A stretch of DNA of 64,000 nt from Asaia prunellae JCM 25354 (GTDB lineage: Bacteria; Pseudomonadota; Alphaproteobacteria; Acetobacterales; Acetobacteraceae), in the NCBI RefSeq assembly GCF_000613885.1, contig NZ_BAJV01000002.1, positions 124,001-188,000 of the forward strand, written 5' to 3'. Positions 17,857 through 28,521 of this stretch are shown here, piece after piece. Made by a program: the position numbers and the translations under genes. Each line of letters starts with the position of its first letter. The first letter of the stretch is position 1. The notes under the pieces were generated by a model. The model ran no database searches, was not told the DNA's origin, and saw nothing but the letters and a program-made list of their open reading frames with translations.

Positions 17857-18798
17857 ATGATTACTCGTTCAAAATTCCTCCTCGGTGCGCTGGCTCTCTC
17901 AACGGCTCTTTCGGTTCAGACAGTACATGCTGAAGGCATAAGCAATGTCGGGGTTTCGGTCGGCTCTCTGGGTAATCCCTATTTCGTGGCACTGGTCAAA
18001 GGCGCCACGACCCAGCTCAAAACTGTCGCTCCGGATGCCAGGATCAACGCGCTCTCCGCTGATTACGACCTGAACAAGCAATTCTCGCAGATGGACAGTT
18101 TCGTTACCTCGGGTGTCAATCTGATCCTGCTCAATGGTGTTGATCCACAGGCGGTTCTGCCTGCAGTCAAACGTGTGCAGAAAGCAGGGGCAACCGTCAT
18201 TGCGGTTGACGTTGGTTCTGCCGGTGTGGATGGGACGGTCCAGACCGATAACGTGGCGGCAGGGCGTATTTCCTGCGAGTATCTCGCGAAGAAACTGGAC
18301 GGAAAAGGCGAAGTCGCCATCGAGAACGGCCCGCAGGTTTCCTCGATCATTGATCGTGTAAAGGGCTGCAAGGAAATTCTGGCAAAGTATCCGGATATCA
18401 AGATTGTCAGTGATGACCAGAACGGGGGGGCAGAGCGTGACCTCGGTTTCAAGGTCATGCAGGGCTTTCTCGTGCGTTTCCCGAACCTGAAAGGTGTTTT
18501 CGCCATCAACGATCCGGAGGCGATCGGTGGCGATCTGGCCATTCGTCAGGCCCATCGTCAGGGAATTACAGTCACTTCTGTCGACGGTGCGCCGGATATC
18601 GTAGCGTCACTCAAGGACCCGAGATCATCCATCGTTGCTTCTGCCAGCCAGGATCCGTACCAGATGGGCAAGGACGGTGTTGCCATGGGGCAGGCGATCA
18701 AGGATGGCAAGCTGGCAAAGGGCACTGTACGCCTGATGCCACCAACCCTCATCACGCGTGACAATGTCGGCACCTATAAAGGCTGGACCGGCGAATAA
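17857..18798 (+). CDS. Sugar ABC importer, periplasmic binding protein (RbsB type)
   Basis: A 313-residue protein with a classic signal peptide (FLLGALALSTALSVQTVHA, cleavage near residue 25), so it is periplasmic. The mature part is a type I (peripla_BP_4) fold: VGVSVGSLGNPYFVALVKGA, DVGSAGVDGTVQTDN, FAINDPEAIGGDLAI and SVDGAPDIVASLKD are family marks. It captures a sugar or polyol and delivers it to the permease. Candidates from relatives include ribose, xylose and polyols; I cannot choose. A short TCCCCG/CGGGGA hairpin (18814-18833) follows the stop in the convergent gap with the next gene. Confidence 0.92.
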   Translation: MITRSKFLLGALALSTALSVQTVHAEGISNVGVSVGSLGNPYFVALVKGATTQLKTVAPDARINALSADYDLNKQFSQMDSFVTSGVNLILLNGVDPQAVLPAVKRVQKAGATVIAVDVGSAGVDGTVQTDNVAAGRISCEYLAKKLDGKGEVAIENGPQVSSIIDRVKGCKEILAKYPDIKIVSDDQNGGAERDLGFKVMQGFLVRFPNLKGVFAINDPEAIGGDLAIRQAHRQGITVTSVDGAPDIVASLKDPRSSIVASASQDPYQMGKDGVAMGQAIKDGKLAKGTVRLMPPTLITRDNVGTYKGWTGE

Positions 18799-18836
18799 GC
18801 CAGTCCGTTTCCCCGGCCTCACAGCGGGGAGATGTC

Positions 18837-19094
18837 TCAGTTCTGCGTATTGTTCGAAGCGAAAAGCCGGTAGATAAGCAAAAGAATCATCGCACCGAAA
18901 ACCGAGGCGACAAAGCCGGCAGGCTGGCCAGCGTGATAGAAATGCAGTTTCTGGCCTATCCACCCAGCCAGAAGCGCACCGGCGATACCCAGAAAAATTG
19001 TGATGATAAAGCCACCGGGGTCCCGGCCGGGCATCAGGAATTTGGCGATCAACCCAACAAAAAAACCGACGATCAATGTCCAGATCAGATGCAT
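18837..19094 (-). CDS. GlsB/YeaQ/YmgE family small membrane protein
   Basis: An 85-residue protein with three hydrophobic segments: MHLIWTLIVGFFVGLIAKFL, a Gly-rich IITIFLGIAGALLAGWIG and a last segment AGFVASVFGAMILLLIYRL. The PGRDPGG loop between the first two is the family signature (transglycosylase-associated protein family, PF04226). Members are often induced by stress, but the molecular role is unknown. It is convergent with the sugar-importer operon and reads away from poxB. Confidence 0.88.
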   Translation of the reverse strand: MHLIWTLIVGFFVGLIAKFLMPGRDPGGFIITIFLGIAGALLAGWIGQKLHFYHAGQPAGFVASVFGAMILLLIYRLFASNNTQN

Positions 19095-19448
19095 GTCATC
19101 TCCTCATGCCTTCAGGCATTTGTCACGTCATTGTGACTACCATGAAAATAACACAAGGGTCCACGGCCGGCTGGGCTGACTCCTTGTCCCTATCTTCCAC
19201 CTGGTAGTCAAAGCGGATCTGACGACAGACGCAGAGGCAGGTTGTTGTCTCTCCTCTGGAAAGGAATTCTTCATACTTGAAATACTGATCATCTATATAT
19301 TTTATGGTTTATAAAAAATATATTTTCTTTCTTTATTGTAATTTATGTAAATTATTTACTCGACATATGTCCTGTTTCACTAATGAAAAGAACCTCTCTT
19401 CTGTTGCCGACGTTGTGTCTCATGAGGATTCCATTCGGAGAAACAAAG
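19095..19448. promoter_or_regulatory. 354-base AT-rich divergent promoter region
   Basis: This gap separates the leftward GlsB-like gene from the rightward poxB gene and must hold both promoters. Bases about 19270-19380 are markedly AT-rich (runs such as TATATATTTTATGG and TAAAAAATATATT). No ORF of note and no clear operator is visible. A frame open from 19383 leads into poxB, but ATG 19449 has the better ribosome site. Confidence 0.4.
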
Positions 19449-21164
19449 ATGAGCCGCAACGTCGCTGAGTCCATGGTTGAAGTTCTTGAGGAAGCGGGAG
19501 CGCTTCATTGTTATGGCATTCCGGGCGACACGCTCAATCATTTCACCGATGCCCTGTCCCGCAGTTCAATCTCTTTCGTTCACATGCGTCATGAGGAAGC
19601 AGGAGCTTTCGCTGCCGGGGCTGAGGCGCTTCTGGCCGATCGCCTGACACTTTGCGCGGGGTCGTGTGGACCTGGCAGTCTGCATTTCATCAACGGCATA
19701 TGGGAGAGCAACCGGAACCGTGCTCCGGTGCTCCTGATTGCAAGCCAGATAGCCCGTGACCAGCTTGGTTTCGAGTTTCCGCAAGAGGTTGATTTCCGTA
19801 CCGTCTACGGAGCAGGGACTGTTTTCTGCGAGGAAATCCGCACACCGGAACAGGCTGTCCGTATGACGGCAATGGCTGCACAGGCGGCCGTGTCCCGTCG
19901 GGGGGTCGCTGTTCTGATTGTACCTGCTGATGTTTTTGCGGCGAAGGAAGCCAAAAAATCGGCGCATCGTGCGCATTATGCCCGTCCCGTCGTGACGCCC
20001 AATGCCGCCGAACTCAAGGCGATGGCAGAAATTCTCAATGCCGGACATCGCATCACCATTTTCGGGGGCTCAGGATGTGAAGATGCCCATGACCAGATTG
20101 TTCGTCTGGCAGATGCACTGAAAGCGCCGGTCGCCAGAACATCCCGTGCGAAGGATTTTCTTGAGCACAACAATCCATTCGATGTGGGAATGACTGGCAT
20201 GATAGGTGCCGAAGGCGGAATGCATGCCGTCAGCTCCTGCGACACCCTGCTTTTGCTCGGCTGTGATTTTGCCTGGGCACAATATTATCCGGACAAGGCG
20301 AAAATCATTCAGCTTGATCTTGATCCCGTTCACCTCGGTCGACGTCATCCGATTGATCTGGGCGTGGCTGGTGATGTAGGTGCGACGCTTGACGCTCTGC
20401 TCCCCCTTGTCAGCCCCCGGACTGATCGCACATTTCTTGATGCCTCGCTCGAAGTTGCCCATGAGGCTCAGGCCAAACTCGATGAACGGGCTGTTCCCGG
20501 AAAGATAGGAACCATTCATCCTCAGTACCTGGCTGCAACTGTTGCCCGCCACGCGGCACCGGATGCCATTTTCACGGCCGATGGTGGTTCACCTATGGTC
20601 TGGATACTCCGGCATGTTCCTTCCACAGGCCGTAATCGTACGCTGACCAGTCTCAGTCACGGCACGATGGCCAATGCCATGCCGCAGGCATTGGGTGCCC
20701 AGAAAGCCTTTCCTGAACGTCAGGTGATTTCTTTTTCAGGAGATGGCGGCATAGCGATGTTGCTTGGCGATCTGTTGACGACCATTCAGGAGAAACTGCC
20801 AATCAAGGTTGTTGTGTTCAACAACAGCTCGCTGAATTTTGTCGAGCTGGAACAGAAGGTCGAAGGGCTGCTCGATCATTACACCAATCTGGTCAATCCT
20901 GATTTCAGTCAGGTTGCTTCCTCGATCGGGTTGTGGAGCCGGCGTGTGGAGAATCCTGATGATCTGGATGGAACCGTTCAGGAGTTTCTGGCAGTACAGG
21001 GCCCAGCCCTGCTGGATGTCGTCACAAACGAATTCGAACTGGTCATGCCTCCTGATATTCATGCCGGAGAAGTTGTCGGAATGAGTTTGTATGCTGCCAA
21101 GGGCATGCTTTCCGGAAGAGCCAAGGAAGTTGTCAAGATGCTCGGCGGGGCTTTGCGCGGCTGA
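19449..21164 (+). CDS. poxB: Pyruvate dehydrogenase (quinone) / pyruvate oxidase, PoxB
   Basis: A 571-residue thiamine-diphosphate and FAD enzyme that oxidises pyruvate to acetate and CO2, passing electrons to ubiquinone. The catalytic Glu is in VHMRHEEAGAFAAGAEA, the FAD-domain starts near residue 190, and the ThDP motif is GDGGIAML...NNSSLNF. The C-terminal tail (MSLYAAKGMLSGRAKEVV) matches the amphipathic membrane-binding end of E. coli PoxB, so it is probably a peripheral membrane enzyme. ATG 19449 follows GGAGAAAC; length is nearly that of E. coli PoxB (572). In an acetic acid bacterium it gives a direct pyruvate-to-acetate route. Confidence 0.93.
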   Translation: MSRNVAESMVEVLEEAGALHCYGIPGDTLNHFTDALSRSSISFVHMRHEEAGAFAAGAEALLADRLTLCAGSCGPGSLHFINGIWESNRNRAPVLLIASQIARDQLGFEFPQEVDFRTVYGAGTVFCEEIRTPEQAVRMTAMAAQAAVSRRGVAVLIVPADVFAAKEAKKSAHRAHYARPVVTPNAAELKAMAEILNAGHRITIFGGSGCEDAHDQIVRLADALKAPVARTSRAKDFLEHNNPFDVGMTGMIGAEGGMHAVSSCDTLLLLGCDFAWAQYYPDKAKIIQLDLDPVHLGRRHPIDLGVAGDVGATLDALLPLVSPRTDRTFLDASLEVAHEAQAKLDERAVPGKIGTIHPQYLAATVARHAAPDAIFTADGGSPMVWILRHVPSTGRNRTLTSLSHGTMANAMPQALGAQKAFPERQVISFSGDGGIAMLLGDLLTTIQEKLPIKVVVFNNSSLNFVELEQKVEGLLDHYTNLVNPDFSQVASSIGLWSRRVENPDDLDGTVQEFLAVQGPALLDVVTNEFELVMPPDIHAGEVVGMSLYAAKGMLSGRAKEVVKMLGGALRG

Positions 21165-21329
21165 GTTTCTCCCTGGCGGGGACAGGCCACAAGAGAAGCC
21201 GAGGCTAGGTAATCGAAGCGCTTGGCTCCGCTTTGTAACCGCCTGATTTTTTAGTTGTCTGGATTGTCATCAAGATCCAGGACAGGCGCGAGAGAAATCC
21301 TACGTCTGTCCTGGGTGTCTATCATGCAT

Positions 21330-24263
21330 TCAGCCGAATGAGCCGTTGGCATGCATGACCGCTACGCTGATCTCCCGCAACACGGCGAAAAGACGGGCCA
21401 TCGGGGCAAAAATCTCTTCGTGCTCGCGGGTGAAGCCATAATCGTCACGAGGGCCACTGGGCTCATGAAAGTCGATATCGGTGACCATCCCTGCGGATTG
21501 AGGGAAGATCTCTGAAAGGCGCTTGAGCACGGCTGGAATTTCGAGCTGCAGCACAAGTTTCAGCAATGTCTCCCGATTGATGTCGTTGCGCGGGCTGAAA
21601 GAGGGAATACGTGTGGCCAGAATCCAGATCTGGCCGATAACAGCGTGGCGGATGGCATGGAGCGTCCGTTCCTGTGCGGTCATTCTGAGTGAATGACTCC
21701 AGACAGATTCAAGGGCGATATGATCTGCCTGTATGCGCCTGAACATGGCAGGCAGACTGCGCCAGAACTCCAGCCCTTCGAGCCCATGCGCCAGAACAAG
21801 ATGCTGTCTGCGCTGCTCCTCGTTGCGTGCTGATGCAGCCCTGTCCAGCCAGGTGCCTGGATCCAGCAGCCGCACGATCCCCCGCAGCGCCAATATCGGA
21901 ATGTGCCGCAGCCTGACGGGCAAAATCGAGTGCGAGACCGAAACGCCGGCTGCTGCGGGCGAGCTTCTCGAAGGTCTCGGGGTGGCGCGAGGCAGCCGTA
22001 CCGAAACCCTGGAGTACGTTTGTCCACCAGCCAAGCTGTTCGAGAATGGCGTTATTGGGAATGGCACGAAGCTGGCTCGGATGGGTAATACGCGTGACGC
22101 TGATACCGTCTCCCTGCCGTGCCGACGGACGTGAGCCGGACTTGTCGATCAGAGCCGGGCCAAAGGCACCGAGCAGCCCGGCATAGCAGGATCTTCAACA
22201 AGGCTGCTCATGTCGAGAGCAATGGTCGAGAAGAAGTCCGAGGAGAAATCCGGCTCGTCATAAATCGGGTCGCGCGCGGTTGAAATCGGGCGCATCAGAT
22301 GTTCGGCAAGGGTTGCGATGGTTGAAGCGGCAAGTGGCGCCGTGCCGAAGAGCGTGTATCCGTCACCACCCTGAAAGGCCACTTCCTCACGCAATCTGAT
22401 ACCGGCCTTGGCGAACAGGCCACGCGTATGATCGGGAGAGAAATAGCTCAGTCGGTCGGACAGGCTGAACGGATGGGCACCACGGCCGATACTCTCACCA
22501 TGGGTATCGAACAGAACAAGCTCGATATCCTTCATTCCATGCTTCTGCATGAGTGCAAGAGTGCGCAGACGCAGACGCTCGACCAGATTGGTTGCAGCGA
22601 GCTGGCCTATATAGCGTCCGGAATCCGAATAGCCGAATTGCAGGCAGAGACGGCCGTTGTTGCGGATGTAATCCCGCCAGTGAGGTGAACGGAACGCTTC
22701 TTCGAGAATAATCTCGCCGTGTTCAAGCGCGTTCTGTGTTTCGAAAAGTGGTGAGATCTGGATCTGGTTGTCGCGTATGCCGAGCAGACGTGCCAGCCAG
22801 AGTGTGGCAAGCAGGGTGTAGCCACTTTCTGTTTCGGCAATCAGGAAGCGTATTGGTGTGTCGGAATCGATATGCTTGAGGATCTGCGCCATGGTCATCA
22901 TCAGACGGCCGGCAGAAGATTGCTCCATCATCACCGCGCCGAAATCGACGGGAATAGGTTCCTTCAGGGATTCAAGAGCATCATTGATCTGGGAGAGTAC
23001 CAGGCGACGGCGTGACGGAATGGTGGGATCATCCTCGATACCGAGACGATGGCGCACCACGTTATAGATCTGGGTTGCATTCAGGCGGGTATGGATATGG
23101 GCAGCCCCCAGACCATGTGCCATGAAGCCGGCACGCGCGGTCAGCAGGGCGGCGCGGCCTGTATTATCCAGCAGGGGTAATGCCTGCTCGAAAAGTGGCG
23201 AAAGTGTTTCGGCAGATGTAAGGGCAGAGTCCCGTCGGCTGACCAGAGTCCGGGCAAAGGCAGCGATTGCTGCTGCGTCATGATGCTGCTGGTCAGGGCA
23301 GGCGGCTTCCTGTTCTTTGACCGCGCCCAGTGCGACATCGATACGGGCCACGAGCTGGGAACATTGAGGTAACAGCTTCTCGAGCTGATTACGCAAACGT
23401 TCCAGCTGTGTGCGCTTCAGTGCCAGACGAATGCGAAGAGTATCCCACCAGTATATGTCGCTTCGACCATCCGTATCGAAGCCGACCCAGGTGGCCAGAA
23501 TGAGCGTTCTGATATCGAACGCGGCAAGCGTCTCTTCATGCTCGGGCCAGCGTATGGCTGCATGTTTCAGGATCGCAGCATTGAAGATGTCGAGTGCATC
23601 GCGCCCGCGAAGAATGGCCGTGAGTGCCAGACTCTGCTCATGAGCAAGTGTCGGGGCAGCTTCGCGGCGATGCGATTTCAGTTCCGGCAGGCGATGAGAG
23701 GGGTCGGTCGCCATTTCGACAATATGGCGATAGACGTTGTCGGCCAGAGCAAAAGTCGGATGAGCAGTAAAAACGGCAGCAAATCCGGGACGGGAGAGTT
23801 TTGCAACCAGCGCCTCTGCCGTGTCACAGCTTTCAACGGTTTCCCGTGCCGCGCTGTCCAGGCGACTTTCTGGTGTCGTCTCATTCCCGAGGCCAAGATA
23901 GCCGCGCAGACGTGAGGCGCGTTCCCTGAGATTGTCGTCTCGCAAGACGCGCACGGTATTTTCGAGAGTCGTTACCGAAAGCGCGCCGTCGATCAGTTCG
24001 TCACCTATCCGGCTCGAAAGCGTCTCGATTGGATCAGGAGCATGGCGCTCATGCGAGGCGCGATCCTGGAGTGCCTGCATTTCACCTGTCAGACGTTCGG
24101 CAAAAGCAATGCTTTCACTGGTGTCAGCAGCAGTTTTCTGGTTGGCCTTGGGGGTTGGCGTTCCGTCAGGGGCGTGATGCGGTGCAGTATTGGACAAGGC
24201 ACTCTCGCTGAGGTTCGGGTCACGGGCGGAGTCCGGTTTTCCATGCAAAAGGCATGATGGCAA
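21330..24263 (-). CDS. ppc: Phosphoenolpyruvate carboxylase, interrupted by frameshifts
   Basis: PEP carboxylase makes oxaloacetate from PEP and bicarbonate. The first frame (24263 to about 22186) has the catalytic FTAHPT, EMATDPSHR-type and GRGAHP segments. At base 22185 one A/T is missing (minus strand CCTGCT-ATGCC should be CCTGCTTATGCC), which shifts to a frame reading AGLLGAFGPALIDKSGSRP with the catalytic-site Arg motif. Near 21890-21891 the frame changes back, needing two lost bases of a C/G run or one extra base, and continues to the FGFTREHEE-type C-terminus. The start is unsure: TTG 24263 gives about 978 residues, slightly long for the family, and no ATG is in frame nearby. Confidence 0.88.
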
Positions 24264-24318
24264 TGGAGGATCGCCGAGGTGCAGGACTTTTTATCCCGCA
24301 AGTGGTAATCGGTCGGAA

Positions 24319-25649
24319 ATGCATCATCCGAATTCCGATCATTCCCCTGGTGGCGAACGTCAGGCTGAAGGCAGCGCCTCAGACGCCGAGGCTCTTGCGA
24401 GCCTGAGAGCTTCCCGACGTCTTGCGGGAGGGCTGCTGGTGTCGATGGGCGGGGTCATGGTTCTTTCTGCAGGGCTGCCCGCCATGGGACTGGTGAAAGA
24501 TCATTTTCTGCTCGAGGTGCTGCGTTCCGGCGCACGGGCCGGGGTGGTTGGCGGTATTGCGGACTGGTTCGCCGTCACGGCCCTGTTTCGGCATCCGCTG
24601 GGCCTGCCTATCCCTCATACGGCAGTACTGCCCCGGCAGCAGCCGCGTCTGGCGCGTGCGCTGGGGCGCTTTGTCTCTACGCAGTTCTTTACTGAAGAAG
24701 ATGCAGGCCGTGCCCTGGCGGCGGCCGATGTGGCACGCATACTGGCCAATCTTCTGCGTCAGCCCCGTACAGTCAATGCGGCAGCGGCGGCTCTGCGCCG
24801 CAGCGTGCCTGACATGCTCGACAGACTTGAGGACGGGCGAGCTTCTGCTGCAATAGCCAAGCATTGCCGGTTCTGGTGCGCGGTGAAACCTCCATCAACG
24901 TGGTAACGCGCGCGCTGAGAGCGCTGGTCGATGATGAGCTGCATCAGGAAGTGCTTTCCGCGTTGCTTGAACGCTTCAAGGGTGGGGTACAGAAACGCGA
25001 GGCAACGCTTCGCAGCTTTATCGAGGAGCGTGTGCGCGAACAGGGCGGCCGCATGATTGGCTGGGCGATAGGCCCATCAGTAGCCAGCAGGGTCATAACG
25101 GCGCTTTATCTGGAACTTGATCGCGTTGATCCGCGGGATTCTGAATTGCGTGAGGGATTCACAGGCTGGATCCGACAGGAAATCGACCGTCTGGAACAGG
25201 ACCCGGAACGTCGTGCCCAGTTTGGCGATGCCATATCGGGTTATCTCGGACATGACAGCCTCAAGCTCTGGTGGTCGGAAATCTGGCAACGTTTCCGGGG
25301 GCTTGCCGAGGCCGATCTGGCCAGTGATGAGGGGTGGAGCCGAAGCGTGATAGAGGCGGCGCTGCTCAGTCTGGCTGATCAGCTCGATCATGATCCAGCC
25401 ATGCGCGCGCGCCTGGAACAGACGCTCAGAACTACCCTTGTCAGGATATTGCCGTCGCTGCGTGACAAACTGGCGGCTTATATCGCTTCGGTCATGGAAC
25501 GCTGGGACCCCGCCGAGCTTTCGGCAAGGCTTGAGCAGCGTGTTGGCCGCGACCTGCAGTATATCCGTATCAATGGCACGCTGGTCGGATTTGTCGTTGG
25601 CGCTGTTCTTGATATGTTCATGAGACTTTGCTTCGGCCATCTAGGCTAG
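24319..25649 (+). CDS. DUF445 family membrane protein, frameshifted
   Basis: The DUF445 family (YjiN-like) is recognised by RSGARAGVVGGIADWFAVTALFRHPLGLPIPHTA after an N-terminal membrane segment (LAGGLLVSMGGVMVLSAGLP). The frame breaks at base 24861, where CCAAG-CATTG should read CCAAGGCATTG; with one G restored the text reads AIAKALPVLVRGETS and the protein is 443 residues, ending in a second membrane segment (LVGFVVGAVLDMFMRLCF). Function is unknown. The start ATG 24319 is divergent from ppc and 55 bases away. The break is probably a sequence error. Confidence 0.82.
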
Positions 25650-25779
25650 ACGACGTCTTTCTCTGCAAAGCTGATGCTGAAAAGGGTTGACGCAGCGGCC
25701 TTGCGCGCGCATCTGCTATGAAAATAGCACCATTTAGGTCTTTAATTTCTGTCCATGCGGGACTGATCGAGGGAGCCGA

Positions 25780-26247
25780 ATGCTCAGGTTATCGAAACTC
25801 GCTGATTACGCAACGGTTCTGCTCGTGCAGCTTGGCCAGCAGGACACGCTTGTGACAGCCACCGCGCTTGCGGCAGCGACCGGTGTGCCGGAACCGACTG
25901 TTGCCAAGCTGCTCAAGGGGCTGGCTGCGGACGGTCTGGTTGCCTCGCATCGTGGCGCACGCGGCGGGTACCGGCTGGCGCGATCTCTGGCTGATATTTC
26001 GATTGCCGCCGTCATCACCTCGGTCGATGGTCCAATTGCCCTGACTGCCTGTGTCGAAGGACGGGTTTGTGAAGCGAAATCGCTTTGCGCCCTGTCATCC
26101 GGTCAGTGGGACATGGTTAACAGGGCCATCCGCTCGACACTCGAATCCATCAATCTTGACGATATGAGTCGCGCGCATCTGACGGGCGGTTTTGCGCCTG
26201 CATCACGCTGCGTCGCTCATGATCATCATCCTGCCAGGGAGGGATGA
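25780..26247 (+). CDS. Rrf2-family regulator of the SUF operon
   Basis: A 155-residue Rrf2/IscR-type repressor. The winged helix spans about 1-80 ([48 protein letters not shown]). Three cysteines, in [16 protein letters not shown], match the iron-sulfur cluster ligands of IscR-type proteins. Its place immediately before sufB, with start and stop two bases apart from the next gene, supports a role as the operon's own iron-sulfur sensor. A TTGACG box lies at 25687-25692, about 90 bases upstream, and could be a -35 element; I see no clear -10. Confidence 0.88.
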   Translation: MLRLSKLADYATVLLVQLGQQDTLVTATALAAATGVPEPTVAKLLKGLAADGLVASHRGARGGYRLARSLADISIAAVITSVDGPIALTACVEGRVCEAKSLCALSSGQWDMVNRAIRSTLESINLDDMSRAHLTGGFAPASRCVAHDHHPAREG

Positions 26248-26248
26248 G

Positions 26249-27739
26249 ATGCCAGCCGTAACGGAAACCCGTGAAGCCGTCGAAACACTCGGTCAATCGA
26301 CCTATAAATGGGGTTTCGAGACTGATATCGAAATGGAGTTCGCCCCCAAGGGGCTGAGCGAGGAAACCATCCGGTTCATCTCGGCACGCAAGCAAGAGCC
26401 TGAATGGATGCTCGACTGGCGTTTGCAGGCGTTTCGTGCCTGGCAGGCCATGGAAGAGCCCAGCTGGCAGAAGCCGGAATATCCGGCGATTGATTACCAG
26501 GATGCTTTCTATTTTGCCGAGCCGAAAAAGAAGCCTGGCCCGAAATCGCTTGAGGAAGTCGATCCTGAGCTTTTGCGCACCTACGCGAAACTGGGAATTC
26601 CGTTGCACGAGCAGGCCATTCTGGCGGGTGTCGAAGGGGCTGGCGAGCCTGAGGCCCGTCTACCGGTTGCTGTTGATGCCGTGTTTGATTCTGTTTCGGT
26701 CGTAACAACCTTCCGCAAGACTCTTGAGGAAGCCGGGGTCATCTTCTGCCCGATTTCGGATGCCATTCGTGAGCATCCCGAACTGGTGAAGCGCTATCTC
26801 GGTTCCGTCGTGCCTGTGAGTGACAATTTCTTCGCGGCGCTGAATTCGGCAGTCTTTACTGACGGTTCGTTCGTTTATGTACCTGAGGGTGTAAGCTGCC
26901 CGATGGAGCTGTCTACCTATTTCCGCATCAATGCACGTAATACGGGGCAGTTTGAACGTACGCTTATCATCTGCGAAGATCGCGCCACAGTCTCGTATCT
27001 CGAGGGTTGTACTGCGCCGATGCGCGACGAGAACCAGCTTCATGCTGCGGTGGTCGAACTCGTGGCGATGAACGACGCCAAGATCAAATATTCCACAGTG
27101 CAGAACTGGTATCCGGGCGATGAGAACGGCAAGGGTGGCATCTATAACTTTGTGACCAAGCGCGGTGCCTGCCGTGGTCGCAATGCCAAGATCTCCTGGA
27201 CACAGGTCGAGACGGGGTCTGCCATCACCTGGAAATATCCTTCCTGCATCCTCGCGGGCGAGGGTTCGGTGGGCGAGTTCTATTCGGTGGCTGTCACCAA
27301 CAACCGTCAGCAGGCCGATACGGGTACGAAGATGATCCATCTGGCGCCCAATACCCGCTCGACCATCATCGCCAAGACCATTTCTGCCGGGCACTCCGAC
27401 AGCACGTATCGCGGTCTGGTGCGTATGATGCCCAAGGCTCGGGGCGCGCGCAATTTCACGCAATGCGACAGTCTGCTGATCGGCGATCAGTGTGGCGCGC
27501 ATACCGTGCCTTATATCGAGAACCGCAACATGACGGCGCGTGTCGAGCATGAGGCGACCACCTCGAAGATTTCTGAAGACCAGCTTTTCTATTGCCGGTC
27601 ACGTGGCCTGTCGGAAGAAGATGCCGTGGGCCTCATCGTCAACGGGTTCTGCAAGGATGTCCTGAAGGAACTCCCCATGGAGTTTGCAGTGGAAGCTCAG
27701 AAGCTCCTGCAACTCAGTCTTGAAGGTAGCGTCGGGTAA
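26249..27739 (+). CDS. sufB: Fe-S cluster assembly protein SufB
   Basis: A 496-residue SufB with [17 protein letters not shown]-type N-half, [20 protein letters not shown]-type core and the C-terminal [18 protein letters not shown] containing the family's conserved Cys. SufB is the scaffold subunit of the SufBC2D complex, on which clusters are built with sulfur from SufS. ATG 26249 follows GGAGGGATGAG, and the stop of the regulator overlaps this ribosome site. Second gene of the operon. Confidence 0.96.
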   Translation: MPAVTETREAVETLGQSTYKWGFETDIEMEFAPKGLSEETIRFISARKQEPEWMLDWRLQAFRAWQAMEEPSWQKPEYPAIDYQDAFYFAEPKKKPGPKSLEEVDPELLRTYAKLGIPLHEQAILAGVEGAGEPEARLPVAVDAVFDSVSVVTTFRKTLEEAGVIFCPISDAIREHPELVKRYLGSVVPVSDNFFAALNSAVFTDGSFVYVPEGVSCPMELSTYFRINARNTGQFERTLIICEDRATVSYLEGCTAPMRDENQLHAAVVELVAMNDAKIKYSTVQNWYPGDENGKGGIYNFVTKRGACRGRNAKISWTQVETGSAITWKYPSCILAGEGSVGEFYSVAVTNNRQQADTGTKMIHLAPNTRSTIIAKTISAGHSDSTYRGLVRMMPKARGARNFTQCDSLLIGDQCGAHTVPYIENRNMTARVEHEATTSKISEDQLFYCRSRGLSEEDAVGLIVNGFCKDVLKELPMEFAVEAQKLLQLSLEGSVG

Positions 27740-27750
27740 AGAGCCGCATC

Positions 27751-28521
27751 ATGAATGATTTTCTGAAAATTTCTGGTCTCTGTGCGCAGATTGACGATAA
27801 CGGAACCCCGAAGGAGATTCTGCGCGGTCTCGACCTCGAAGTGCCCAAGGGCCAGATCCACGCGATCATGGGGCCGAACGGTTCGGGCAAGTCGACGCTC
27901 TCCTATGTGCTCGCCGGTCGTGAAGACTACGAAGTAACGGGTGGCAGCGCCGAGTTCCTCGGCGAGGATCTGCTGGCGCTTGAGCCGGAAGAACGCGCCG
28001 CCCTCGGTGTGTTCCTCGCCTTTCAGGCGCCGATCGAGTTGCCCGGCGTGAATAATGCCAATTTCTTGCGCACGGCGGTCAATGCGGTGCGTCGCGCCCG
28101 CAAGGAAGAAGAGCTTGATGCCGTGGGCTTTCTCAAGGCCGTTCGCGCCGAGACGAAGCACCTGCACATGTCCGACGACATGCTCAAGCGCAACGTCAAT
28201 GTCGGCTTTTCCGGCGGTGAGAAGAAGCGCAACGAAGTGCTGCAGATGCGTATGCTGCGGCCTAAATTTGCCATTCTTGACGAAACGGATAGCGGTCTCG
28301 ATATCGATGCGCTGCGTATCGTGGCAGAGGGCGTGAACAGCCTGCGCGGATCTGACTTCTCCGCCCTGATCATCACCCATCACCAGCGCCTGCTGGATTA
28401 CATCAAGCCTGATCGTGTGCATGTCATGGCCAAGGGCAAGATCATCCATAGCGGCGGTGGCGAAGTGGCGCTGGCGCTTGAGGCTCAGGGTTATCAGCAA
28501 TATCTCGAGGCGGTGGCATGA
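27751..28521 (+). CDS. sufC: Fe-S assembly ATPase SufC
   Basis: A 256-residue ABC-type ATPase without membrane domain. Walker A is GPNGSGKST, the signature NVGFSGGEKKRNEVLQ (SufC type), and Walker B FAILDETDSGLD. The H-loop is in IITHHQRLL. Two SufC bind SufB and SufD and power cluster assembly. The stop overlaps the sufD start (ATGA at 28518-28521), so expression is tightly coupled. Confidence 0.97.
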   Translation: MNDFLKISGLCAQIDDNGTPKEILRGLDLEVPKGQIHAIMGPNGSGKSTLSYVLAGREDYEVTGGSAEFLGEDLLALEPEERAALGVFLAFQAPIELPGVNNANFLRTAVNAVRRARKEEELDAVGFLKAVRAETKHLHMSDDMLKRNVNVGFSGGEKKRNEVLQMRMLRPKFAILDETDSGLDIDALRIVAEGVNSLRGSDFSALIITHHQRLLDYIKPDRVHVMAKGKIIHSGGGEVALALEAQGYQQYLEAVA